37,728 nt of DNA, from contig CAYFFR010000012.1 of the NCBI GenBank assembly GCA_964342675.1, forward strand, positions 1 to 37,728, read 5' to 3'. This DNA comes from MED-G82 sp964342675 (lineage in GTDB: Bacteria; Pseudomonadota; Gammaproteobacteria; Magnimaribacterales; D2472). The translations under genes were made by a program, and so were the position numbers. The stretch's first letter is position 1; the number at the start of each line of letters is the position of its first letter. Below the pieces are notes generated by a model. It did not search any database and was not told the DNA's origin. It saw only the letters and a program-made list of their open reading frames with translations. Shown piece by piece: positions 1 through 7,596 of the stretch.

Positions 1-132
1 CAACACCTGCGCCAACACCTGCGCCAACACCAGCGCCAACACCTGCGCCAACACCTGCGCCAACACCAGCGCCAACACCTGCGCCAACACCTGCGCCAAC
101 ACCAGCGCCAACACCTGCGCCAACACCAGCGC
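1..132 (+). repeat. 12-bp tandem repeat (11 units visible) with a 36-bp higher-order period
   Basis: Eleven uninterrupted copies of a 12-base unit, CAACACC(T/A)GCGC, fill bases 1-132 and continue off the left edge. The only variable base makes the second proline codon-pair alternate CCT, CCT, CCA three times, then CCT, CCA, which gives a 36-base super-period. The unit is a multiple of three, so copy-number change alters protein length without shifting the frame. It encodes T-P-A-P. Confidence 0.95.
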
Positions 133-500
133 CTACAGAAGTTTACACATATGATGTTGTTACAGATATAACTGAAACTCAAACTACAGAAAGTGGAACA
201 ACTACTAAAGTTGGAACTGCTACTGCTACAAGAATTTCAGCTACAGCAACAACAACATCTTCTGCTACATCTACTTCTACTTATACATCACCATCATCTC
301 TTGACGTAGATGGAGACAGTACAACAGGTTATCCAGCAGACTTGGATGACTTTACAACTGAAACTCAAACAGATACTTATACTATCGTGGTTTCAGCAGA
401 AGAAGAGTACTACCCCGTTGTTGTGGTACCGAATGTTGTTGAGGTTCAAGTACCAGCAACTACCACTGTTACAGCGACAGCTACAAGGGAAGCTCAGTAA
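1..500 (+). CDS. C-terminal part of a Thr/Pro/Ala-repeat surface-type protein (5' end outside window)
   Basis: An open frame with its first full codon at base 3 runs into the window from the left and stops at TAA 498-500. It begins with about eleven T-P-A-P tetrapeptides and continues as a Thr/Ser/Val/Ala-rich tail of about 120 residues with almost no Lys or Arg. The tail contains two related modules: each has an E-T-Q-T segment and ends in T-A-T-A-T-R, the last one just before the stop. No start codon, signal peptide or anchor is visible because the N-terminus is outside. Composition resembles stalk or linker regions of secreted or cell-surface proteins; that is inference and I recognise no family. 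The gene converges on the polysaccharide locus and shares a terminator with it, so it is probably functionally separate. A different plus-strand frame at 310-588 is a shadow of this one. Confidence 0.8.
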   Translation, partial: TPAPTPAPTPAPTPAPTPAPTPAPTPAPTPAPTPAPTPAPTPAPTEVYTYDVVTDITETQTTESGTTTKVGTATATRISATATTTSSATSTSTYTSPSSLDVDGDSTTGYPADLDDFTTETQTDTYTIVVSAEEEYYPVVVVPNVVEVQVPATTTVTATATREAQ

Positions 501-520
501 TAGTAGAAAACCTATTCTTA

Positions 521-550
521 AAAAAGGGAGCATTAAGCTCCCTTTTTTTT
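521..550. terminator. Bidirectional rho-independent terminator between convergent genes
   Basis: A GGGAGC / GCTCCC stem (526-531 and 537-542) with a 5-base loop is flanked by six A on the left and eight T on the right. Transcripts in either direction therefore end in a hairpin plus U-tract. It lies 20 bases after the stop of the plus-strand repeat protein and next to the stop of the last minus-strand gene (553), so it plausibly closes both units. Confidence 0.85.
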
Positions 551-552
551 AT

Positions 553-1149
553 CTAGAATTTATAAAAATAATTGATATGAATCTTTGACAATGAAGGATG
601 CGTTCTTTGAGTTGTATGAATAGGTAAGCCTTTGTGCATTTGAACTAAAATTTTTTCATTCCATCTAATCAAAGGAACCTTAAAGTTATAGACTAAAGAT
701 TCTACCTCTATCTCTTTATCAAGATATCGTACAGACCTCTGACGAGATTCATTTAAAGAAAGTTCTGTATCAGTTTTAAAGAGTGATGGATTGGTTAGCT
801 GTATTTGATATGTATTATCATCCTCAAAAATAGATATATCAGAAGTTAAGCCTTCTGTTTTAATAACAATACCATTCTTAGTATAAATGCTAACATTGTC
901 ACTAGATCTCCATTCATAGACCCCATCTCTTATGAAAGCTAATACAAGTTTAGAAGATGGTCCTCGTCCAAATTTAGCTACAGCAAATGAATAAGTGTTG
1001 TTATCAAAGTCTTCTTGGGTAACATTATCGCCAGCAAAACCAAAAGTGTATCCTTTAATAAGCGTGTAGCTTTCAGATGCGGTAAATGGAATAGAAGTAC
1101 AACTTACAAGAATAAAGCAGATCAATATATTGAATACAATCTTAATCAT
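553..1149 (-). CDS. yjbF: YjbF/GfcB-family lipoprotein of exopolysaccharide export
   Basis: A 198-residue protein with a short hydrophobic signal ending in the lipobox L-V-S-C (Cys17), so it should be lipidated and anchored in the outer membrane. The remainder is a compact, beta-rich domain (Y-T-F-G-F-A-G near the N-terminus, R-N-E-K-like basic stretches later) that fits the YjbF/GfcB group linked to exopolysaccharide and group 4 capsule; E. coli YjbF is of similar size. It overlaps the end of the YjbH gene by 8 bases and is last in the operon, just before the terminator. In E. coli the neighbours are yjbE-F-G-H; here no YjbG is seen. Family assignment rests on size, lipobox, context and fold-type composition; its biochemical role is not established. 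Confidence 0.7.
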   Translation of the reverse strand: MIKIVFNILICFILVSCTSIPFTASESYTLIKGYTFGFAGDNVTQEDFDNNTYSFAVAKFGRGPSSKLVLAFIRDGVYEWRSSDNVSIYTKNGIVIKTEGLTSDISIFEDDNTYQIQLTNPSLFKTDTELSLNESRQRSVRYLDKEIEVESLVYNFKVPLIRWNEKILVQMHKGLPIHTTQRTHPSLSKIHINYFYKF

Positions 1150-3271
1150 AAAAATCTCTCCAATCTCTCATTATTGAATTAAAGCTCGCCTGATCAGTAA
1201 TTCCAAAAAGATCATTACCATGGGTTAGATATGCACCTCCATCTCTTGTTACAGGTCTAAGAGCAAAAGTCGTATATCCTTTTTGTCGTTTTCCGATAAT
1301 GCTTTCTAAAGGAATATGAAAATAGAATCCCTTATCAAAGCTTCCTTCACCAAACTCTTCTCTACTGATATCAGTTAAAGTAAAAAATATGCCTGTTCTC
1401 ATACCTGATGCAAATCTTCTAGAAAAATCGAAACCGATACCAGAATCTTTTGCTAAAAATTTCCCACCTTTTATTGTTACTAAGATTTTAGAAGGTTCAT
1501 GCATGTAATATAAATTGAGATGACCTGTTACTGTTTCATAATCAATAAATTTGAATCTTTGGTCATAATCTCTTTGTTTTACCCACCAAGCTTCAACACC
1601 TATTGCTGCAGAGCCATAAAATGGTCGATATAATAATTCTCCACCTATGCCCCCAAACATAGGTTCAAATAAACCTAAAGAAATTTTCGAGTATAAATCC
1701 CTTTGGGGGTTGAAGAAAATATTTGCCTGTAACCGATCTAATGCAAATGCCTCGCTTTGTTTTAAGTATTTGACTACATCAGAACGAACATGCGGAATGA
1801 CACTATCAGATGCTAACTTCAATTTATCATAATTATTCACTAGCCCTATTGAGGCATCAGCCTGTAAATTGAAATTTCGTTGAATAATAAGTTCTGATTG
1901 AAGTTTTATCCTTGCATCACCGAAATAAAACCCATCTGGACCTCCTAGCTGACTCCTTAAATGTGGCTCAATACGATAATGATAGAATGGAAGAATAACA
2001 GGTGGCCTAAATCTATACTTATCTTTATTTCTTATAGCTGGCTGAACATTAGAAGCATTTATATGAATCCCTTCTATTGGCAAAGGTTTGTATCTTCTAT
2101 ATTGATCCCGTGAAATTGTAATTTCACTCATAGCAAGATCAGCATTAATATTCGTGAGCTTAAAGGATTCTATGTATTCTGGTGAAATTTTATCAAGAAT
2201 TGAGACGATCCTTCCAGTGGCTCTAACATAACTAAAGTGTCGATTCTGAGCATAAGATAATTCAAGAGTCTTATTCTCAATATCAATGTTAGCCTCGTTT
2301 AAGCTAAAAGCTGATGATTGCATATTAGTAAGGGCGCTTATATAAAATTGCCATGGATCTCGTGTATTTTCTCTTTTAATTACAGGAGCATCTTCAACTT
2401 CTTGAGGGGGATCATATATTTTGGTAAATGAATCTGCATCTACAAAGCTTGCTTTGTATGAAAAACCAAAATTTAATGTATTTCCTCTTATATAACCAAG
2501 CTTTACACTTAAATTCTTACTAACAGGATACTCATACCCTATGTTGTACTTCTTCTCTTGAATTATTGGAGGAAATCCCTCTTTTGAGTAGTCTATTCCA
2601 TCATATTCTATTTTTAATCTTGCTCCATTTTGATAAGGAAGATAAATTTCAACGCCACCAAAGATGCCCATTGGGCCACTAAAATATGAACCAGTGGTAA
2701 ACTCACCTCCTTTAGTTCCCTCAACTTGAGATCTTGTCTTAAAGCTATCATCAAGACTGATTAATGGGTTTCTGATGTTTCTTGCTGATAATGTGCCCCA
2801 ACCTATTCCAAATGTTAGATCAAAATTATTAATTCTTTTAGAAGACACAAGGTATTCAGAAGCAAAAATACCGGTCCCAGCTAAGTCTCTAAACCCAACT
2901 GCTACTGCAGGTAAATAATCAGTCTCTTGCAGAAGTCGTAACTTGATATCAAAACTTTTGTCTTTATAAGTTTGATTTCCACTAAAAGCAAAACTCTCAC
3001 TATATAACTTGTTATTAACGTCGGTATACTGATAAGAAGCTTCAAACCAATTAAAAGGATAAGCAATGATACTGCCCCTCATATATGGTTGCATTCTATT
3101 CCATGAGAACGCTAACGAGCCCTCCTCTAGAAATCTTGCATTAGGAGAAGTAAGTAAGCCCAGTGCGCCATAGTTGGAGAATGATGGGTCAGTATGTGGA
3201 TAAACATAGTCATAATATGCGGCATGTAAGTTAATAACTAATGGAAAAATGAATATCCAATAAAATTTCAT
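1142..3271 (-). CDS. yjbH: YjbH/GfcD-family outer-membrane beta-barrel protein
   Basis: A 709-residue protein, close to the ~700 residues of E. coli YjbH. Residues 1-17 form a signal peptide ending L-H-A. The mature N-terminus carries the family hallmark G-L-L-T-S-P-N-A-R-F with E-E-G-S-L (about 38-52), followed by many alternating hydrophobic/aromatic strands typical of an outer-membrane barrel, and it ends near an aromatic residue. YjbH proteins (exopolysaccharide biosynthesis YbjH family) are thought to act with Wza-type and YjbF-type proteins in polymer export; the mechanism is not settled. It lies 59 bases after the Wza-type gene and overlaps yjbF. Start ATG 3271 is the only one that supplies the signal peptide. 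Confidence 0.88.
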   Translation of the reverse strand: MKFYWIFIFPLVINLHAAYYDYVYPHTDPSFSNYGALGLLTSPNARFLEEGSLAFSWNRMQPYMRGSIIAYPFNWFEASYQYTDVNNKLYSESFAFSGNQTYKDKSFDIKLRLLQETDYLPAVAVGFRDLAGTGIFASEYLVSSKRINNFDLTFGIGWGTLSARNIRNPLISLDDSFKTRSQVEGTKGGEFTTGSYFSGPMGIFGGVEIYLPYQNGARLKIEYDGIDYSKEGFPPIIQEKKYNIGYEYPVSKNLSVKLGYIRGNTLNFGFSYKASFVDADSFTKIYDPPQEVEDAPVIKRENTRDPWQFYISALTNMQSSAFSLNEANIDIENKTLELSYAQNRHFSYVRATGRIVSILDKISPEYIESFKLTNINADLAMSEITISRDQYRRYKPLPIEGIHINASNVQPAIRNKDKYRFRPPVILPFYHYRIEPHLRSQLGGPDGFYFGDARIKLQSELIIQRNFNLQADASIGLVNNYDKLKLASDSVIPHVRSDVVKYLKQSEAFALDRLQANIFFNPQRDLYSKISLGLFEPMFGGIGGELLYRPFYGSAAIGVEAWWVKQRDYDQRFKFIDYETVTGHLNLYYMHEPSKILVTIKGGKFLAKDSGIGFDFSRRFASGMRTGIFFTLTDISREEFGEGSFDKGFYFHIPLESIIGKRQKGYTTFALRPVTRDGGAYLTHGNDLFGITDQASFNSIMRDWRDFYD

Positions 3272-3330
3272 AATCTTTAAATAAGATCTATATATCCAAG
3301 TACATTTAATGCTATGTTGCCAGCTAACAA

Positions 3331-5139
3331 TTAATCATTAATTGAATTTAATGATGCTAGGCTCAATGCAAGTGAGCTAAATATTGGAGCAATAGCAGAA
3401 GCATAATTTAATCCATCTAGCTTGCCTATTTCTCTAGGTACATAAATCACAGTTCCAGGTGTAATGGATAATTTAGATTGTGTTAAGCCAAATAAACCTC
3501 CTGACCACAAATATGAGTCGCCATTAGGAGAGATCACCACTATTCTTTCGCTATCTGCATACAAACCAACGCCGCCAGACTTCTTAATATAATCTTTAGC
3601 AGAGTTTTTGGGATTATATAATCTTGCACCAGGTGTAATTACTTCACCAAGAACATAGATTTCCTGAGTGAAAGCTGGAATAAAAATCTTATCATTGTGA
3701 GCTAATGTAGTATCCAAAGATGGAGATCTTTTTAACTTATTTATATCAAACTCTGCGGTAATTCTGCCTACTGGTTCAGTATTCTTAAACTCACTTAATA
3801 TAAGAGGTAAGTTTGAACCACCAGAAACAATTTCTTTTGCATTCGCAGAGGTAGCAATAAACTTAATCATGTCTTGATAAATTCTCTCATTAATAGATTT
3901 CTCGACCGCTTTTGCTGATTCTCTTATTAAAATACCTCCATATTCATAAGCATTTCTTTTATAACCTCCAGCTCGCGTTAATAATGCCGATAAAGTTTCG
4001 CCTTCTTCGATAGTATATAAGCCTGGATTTACAACTTCTCCAGATAATTCAACCGTTTGAATTGGGCTACTAAAAGGGCTATAGCTAGTAACTTTGACAT
4101 CATCACCATTGGTAAGTTGGAAATTTGAATTGTTTGGATACTCAGCCTGGAAAACACGTTTAGAGCTATTAGCAGATCTCTCTATGCGAATAATATTCGA
4201 TGCTCCAGGAATCAAACCTCCAGCCAATCTAATTAGTGTTCCTAAATTATCTTGGTCGCTTAATTCATAAACCGCTGGATTAGCTACGCCACCTGAGACG
4301 CTTACCTCAGATCCTTTAGGATTGACTACTATAGAATCGCCACTTCTTAAGCTATAACCAAAGCTTAAATTACCATTTATCAAAACGTCATAAAGATCGA
4401 TATTTCTTATAACCTTATTGTCCCTTTTATGAGATATAGCTCTAAATGAACCTCTTGCATCAATGCCTCCAGCAGCATTTAACAGTGATAACACATTAGA
4501 TGCGCCGCTTAATGTATAAACTCCAGGATTTCTTACATTCCCAACTATAAGAACATTGATATCTCTAATATGAGCTAAAGTAGTAAAAGATTCTGTTCCA
4601 AGTAAAGTCTCAGTAACACGAGCACGAACTAATTCGTCGACTCTTTCTAATTGAAGTCCAGCTACAACTATCCTGCCAACTTCTGGAAGAGTAATCGTGC
4701 CATCAGCTCTTACTACAAGACTTAGAGCTTCACTGTCTTTACCGATCAACTGAACATTTAGAGTATCACCATAATCAACTACATAATCATCACTAACATT
4801 GGGCTCATTAATGGGCATAAAAGTTGATTGAAAAGAGTTAAAGAAATCAACTCCAAATCTTGATAATCCTGAAGGTGAAGCTCCTTCTTTTTCCATAAGC
4901 TCCTCTTCAATTGCCCTTAGGTCTAGTTTAATCTGTTGTAAGTTAGCTGTTAGAGTCTTAATTGAAGTCCTTGGAGCAGTAAAAATCTGATCCTCTTTCT
5001 GAGCATTTTCTCCCATCTCCTTAATAAAATCATTTCGTATGTCAGTTGGTAAGCTTTTTAAGAACTCTTCGTCTAATTGCTCTTGTGCATTAACATAAAA
5101 AGAAGAAAGTAAAAGTAAATAAAAATATGTCTTTTTCAT
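3331..5139 (-). CDS. wza: Wza/GfcE-type polysaccharide export protein with multiple SLBB domains
   Basis: A 602-residue periplasmic/outer-membrane export protein. Residues 1-18 are a Sec signal ending V-N-A. After an acidic, helical spacer (about 20-105) comes the Poly_export domain (about 114-185, with Y-x-V-D-Y-G-D-T-L and V-R-A-D-G-T-I-T-L-P). Four SLBB-like repeats follow, each with the pattern G-x-V-x-x-P-x-x-Y near residues 200, 283, 368 and 510. The protein is much longer than E. coli Wza (~380 residues). Unlike Wza it has no lipobox cysteine, so it is not an obvious lipoprotein. A hydrophobic segment lies close to the C-terminus (about 575-595) and could be the membrane-crossing helix; this is inference. 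It heads the export trio wza-yjbH-yjbF, and a separate promoter may precede it. Confidence 0.9.
   Translation of the reverse strand: MKKTYFYLLLLSSFYVNAQEQLDEEFLKSLPTDIRNDFIKEMGENAQKEDQIFTAPRTSIKTLTANLQQIKLDLRAIEEELMEKEGASPSGLSRFGVDFFNSFQSTFMPINEPNVSDDYVVDYGDTLNVQLIGKDSEALSLVVRADGTITLPEVGRIVVAGLQLERVDELVRARVTETLLGTESFTTLAHIRDINVLIVGNVRNPGVYTLSGASNVLSLLNAAGGIDARGSFRAISHKRDNKVIRNIDLYDVLINGNLSFGYSLRSGDSIVVNPKGSEVSVSGGVANPAVYELSDQDNLGTLIRLAGGLIPGASNIIRIERSANSSKRVFQAEYPNNSNFQLTNGDDVKVTSYSPFSSPIQTVELSGEVVNPGLYTIEEGETLSALLTRAGGYKRNAYEYGGILIRESAKAVEKSINERIYQDMIKFIATSANAKEIVSGGSNLPLILSEFKNTEPVGRITAEFDINKLKRSPSLDTTLAHNDKIFIPAFTQEIYVLGEVITPGARLYNPKNSAKDYIKKSGGVGLYADSERIVVISPNGDSYLWSGGLFGLTQSKLSITPGTVIYVPREIGKLDGLNYASAIAPIFSSLALSLASLNSIND
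3334..3355. repeat. Short inverted repeat over the end of the wza-type gene
   Basis: ATCATTAA (3334-3341) and TTAATGAT (3348-3355) form a perfect 8-bp AT-only-type stem with a 6-base loop next to the stop codon at 3331. No U-tract follows on the minus strand, so it does not look like a terminator; it could slow 3' decay or be chance in AT-rich DNA. Confidence 0.35.
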
Positions 5140-5162
5140 AAGCTATCAGTTGTAAAAGGCTA

Positions 5163-5168
5163 ATTATA
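5163..5168 (-). promoter_or_regulatory. Candidate internal -10 box ahead of the export genes
   Basis: In the 39-base gap between the UDP-glucose dehydrogenase stop and the wza start, the minus strand reads TATAAT, a perfect sigma-70 -10 consensus, ending about 23 bases before the ATG. The hexamer 17 bases upstream (CTTATC) matches the -35 consensus poorly. It could give wza-yjbH-yjbF extra transcription independent of the 31-kb upstream operon, but a TATAAT is easily found by chance in such AT-rich sequence. Confidence 0.3.
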
Positions 5169-5178
5169 TAGGTTTTTT

Positions 5179-6345
5179 CTAATAAGATAAGAAATTTAGG
5201 TCTCTAGAAAATACTTTTTCGATCACATTGCTGAGCTCATCAGAAAATCTATTGGCAATAATGATTTCAGATACTTCCTTAAATTTGTCTAGGTCCTTAA
5301 TAATCTTGCAGCCCCTGAATGTCTCTTCTTGCAGTAAAGGATCATAAATGTAAATCTCTTTACCATTCTCAATAAGCTTATCAATAACATCAAGAATAGC
5401 AGCTTCCCTATAATTATCAGAACCTTCTTTCATATTGACTCTATAAATACCAATATCTTTTTCTTTAAGCTCTCTAAGGTAATTTGCAATAAATTCCTTT
5501 CTACCGTCGTTGGACTCTATAGTAGCCTGTATAAGCTTATGAGGCGTCTGGCCAAAACTCTTGCTTAACTGTTTTGTATCTTTAGGTAGGCAATAACCTC
5601 CATACCCAAAAGACGGGTTATTATAAAATGATCCTATCCTTTTATCAGCGCTTACAGCCTCAATGATGCTCTGAGTAGAAAGTTGGTTGTCTATACAAAA
5701 ATTATCTAGTTCATTAAAGAAGGCTACTCTCATTGCTAAATAAGAATTTGAAAAAAGTTTAACGGCTTCAGCTTCAGAAGAGTGCATATTATAGATAGGA
5801 GCATCATTTTCAGTAATCTGATTTAAAAAATCTTCATACGTCTGATGATCAATTTGATGGTCAGGTTTTCCAATGACTATCCTTCGTGGGTTCAAATTAT
5901 CTTTAATAGCACTACCTTCTCTTAAAAATTCAGGTGAAAAAATAATATTTAAAGTTTTGAACCGATCATTTTGAGTTTTTGTATAACCTATTGGAATAGT
6001 CGATTTAATAACAATTAATGGTTGAATCTTGGATTGATGAATATTATCGATAGTTGCATCTATAGCAGACGTATCAAAGCTTTCATTTTTTTCATCATAG
6101 TCAGTATTCACACATATAAGGACTATAGCTGTGCCTTCTAATGCTTCTAACAGACTAGAGTAGGCTTTAATATTAGATAAATTTTTATCTGCATAATCCT
6201 CATTAAGATTTAAGGCTCCAATATTAATTGCATCAATCTTGCTATCATCTATATCAAATAGAGCTACCTTGGTGTACTTAGACGCAAGGAGTGCTAATGA
6301 CATGCCAACATAACCAGCACCAATAATAGTTACCTTATTAATCAT
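5179..6345 (-). CDS. ugd: UDP-glucose 6-dehydrogenase
   Basis: Oxidises UDP-glucose to UDP-glucuronate with two NAD+ in the cytoplasm. From ATG 6345 it has 388 residues, the same length as E. coli Ugd. Visible motifs are the Rossmann loop G-A-G-Y-V-G (9-14), K-S-T-I-P-I-G (114-120), the S-P-E-F-L-R-E-G segment (137-144), and G-Y-G-G-Y-C-L-P-K-D with catalytic Cys252. An in-frame TTG at 6372, abutting the previous stop, would add nine basic residues not typical of the family, so ATG 6345 is preferred. The gene follows the wbuB-like gene by 27 bases. It suggests a glucuronic or galacturonic acid residue, or a derivative, in the polymer. Confidence 0.93.
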   Translation of the reverse strand: MINKVTIIGAGYVGMSLALLASKYTKVALFDIDDSKIDAINIGALNLNEDYADKNLSNIKAYSSLLEALEGTAIVLICVNTDYDEKNESFDTSAIDATIDNIHQSKIQPLIVIKSTIPIGYTKTQNDRFKTLNIIFSPEFLREGSAIKDNLNPRRIVIGKPDHQIDHQTYEDFLNQITENDAPIYNMHSSEAEAVKLFSNSYLAMRVAFFNELDNFCIDNQLSTQSIIEAVSADKRIGSFYNNPSFGYGGYCLPKDTKQLSKSFGQTPHKLIQATIESNDGRKEFIANYLRELKEKDIGIYRVNMKEGSDNYREAAILDVIDKLIENGKEIYIYDPLLQEETFRGCKIIKDLDKFKEVSEIIIANRFSDELSNVIEKVFSRDLNFLSY

Positions 6346-6372
6346 CTTTTTAGATCTCTTATTTCTTAGCAA

Positions 6373-7590
6373 TCAGACAGAAACATTCTTAAAAATATCT
6401 TCTAATTTTCTAAATAATTTAATTCTATCAAAATTATTAGAAGCATACTTAATTCCAGCTGCTCCCATGTCTTTTCTAGAAGTTTCTTCTAAGCTCGATA
6501 GTTTTAAAGCTATCCTTGATAATCCTTCATAATCTCCAGCACTACAGGTAAAGCCAGCACCAGCAGAATCAATTACTTCACGACCATCACCATCTAACAT
6601 ACCCAAAATTGGAATGCCTGTTTTTAAATAAGTTTGTATTTTGGCAGGAATTGTCATACTAAAAGCCTCTGATGATCTAAGACTTACTAATAATGCATCA
6701 GCATGCTTAAAAAATGAATTCATACGGCTGAATGGAAACCTTCCCAACACTAATACTGACTGTTGTAATTTATTTATGTTGACTTGTTCTTTCAACCAAT
6801 TTAGTTTTCTACCATCTCCAACAAAAATCCATCTGATTGAGTTATGATCTTTTAATAATTTAATAGCTCTTAATAAGTTAGGTATATCTTGTGCTTCAGC
6901 AATATTCCCAGCAAATAAAATATTAAATTTATCTTTCTGAGCAGTAATTTCTGTAGCAGGTCTTTCATTAGTATCTAATTGAATATCTTCTGACCAACTT
7001 GGAAAAAAAATCACTCTATCCTGATCAGGAACATATTTTTTAATTGTTGTAACAAAGCTTTTTGATTGGCCTAAAACTAAAGCACAGTTCTTATAAATAT
7101 ATCTTGCTATACTTTGAAAGAAGGCTATCAGAAATCTAGATCTTATTACATCAAGAGCCACGAGAGTTTCAGGCCATAAATCAAGAGTCCAAAATACAAC
7201 AGGTGATTTTTTAAACTTAGAAATTATAATTGCAGGAATGCCAACCGTAATTGGAGAAGGCTCATATACAAATATTACATCATAGGTTTTTTTTCTTAAT
7301 TTAAATAATCCAATAATACTGGCAGAAAAAATAAAGCTTATATAATTTAAGACAAGCTTAAATTTATTATTTCCTCGTAAAATTATAGGCACCCTTAGGA
7401 TATTAGCGCCATTAAACTTATTAAATCGATCTGGTTGTGCTTTATAGTCTTTAAAGAGGTGTCCTTCTGGGTAATTGGGTAAGCCAGTCAATATAGTGAC
7501 CTCATGCCCTTGATCAGTAAAATATGCTATGCAATCATTGATCCTAAAGTCTTCAGGCCAAAAATATTGGGTTACTATGAGTATCTTCAA
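6373..7590 (-). CDS. wbuB: WbuB-like GT4 glycosyltransferase (probable L-FucNAc transferase)
   Basis: A 405-residue GT-B glycosyltransferase. The N-terminus K-I-L-I-V-T-Q-Y-F-W-P-E followed by G-L-P-N-Y-P-E-G (36-43) and W-T-L-D-L-W-P-E (134-141) is characteristic of the WbuB group that transfers L-fucosamine-type sugars. The C-terminal domain has F-A-G-N-I (227-231), F-V-G-D-G (256-260) and the donor-site stretch around Glu308 to P-A-K (314-316). The only plausible start is TTG at 7590, six bases after fnlC; an in-frame stop lies just upstream and no ATG is near. Its place right behind fnlABC, which make UDP-L-FucNAc, supports that donor. The acceptor is unknown. Confidence 0.85.
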   Translation of the reverse strand: MKILIVTQYFWPEDFRINDCIAYFTDQGHEVTILTGLPNYPEGHLFKDYKAQPDRFNKFNGANILRVPIILRGNNKFKLVLNYISFIFSASIIGLFKLRKKTYDVIFVYEPSPITVGIPAIIISKFKKSPVVFWTLDLWPETLVALDVIRSRFLIAFFQSIARYIYKNCALVLGQSKSFVTTIKKYVPDQDRVIFFPSWSEDIQLDTNERPATEITAQKDKFNILFAGNIAEAQDIPNLLRAIKLLKDHNSIRWIFVGDGRKLNWLKEQVNINKLQQSVLVLGRFPFSRMNSFFKHADALLVSLRSSEAFSMTIPAKIQTYLKTGIPILGMLDGDGREVIDSAGAGFTCSAGDYEGLSRIALKLSSLEETSRKDMGAAGIKYASNNFDRIKLFRKLEDIFKNVSV

Positions 7591-7596
7591 GTGATT

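Noticed and set aside
1..132. Possible CRISPR array
   Set aside because: Units are 12 bases, contiguous and without spacers, and translate cleanly as T-P-A-P; it is a coding tandem repeat.
310..588. Plus-strand reading frame of 92 codons
   Set aside because: It overlaps the Thr-rich frame ending at 500 in another phase, runs through the terminator hairpin and encodes a low-complexity Q/L-rich string; it is a shadow.
3334..3355. Terminator after the wza-type gene
   Set aside because: The stem is almost all A/T and no U-tract follows on the minus strand; the downstream genes belong to the same export module.
6346..6372. TTG-initiated extension of UDP-glucose dehydrogenase
   Set aside because: It would add nine basic residues before the family's normal N-terminus, and an ATG lies exactly where the Rossmann fold should start.
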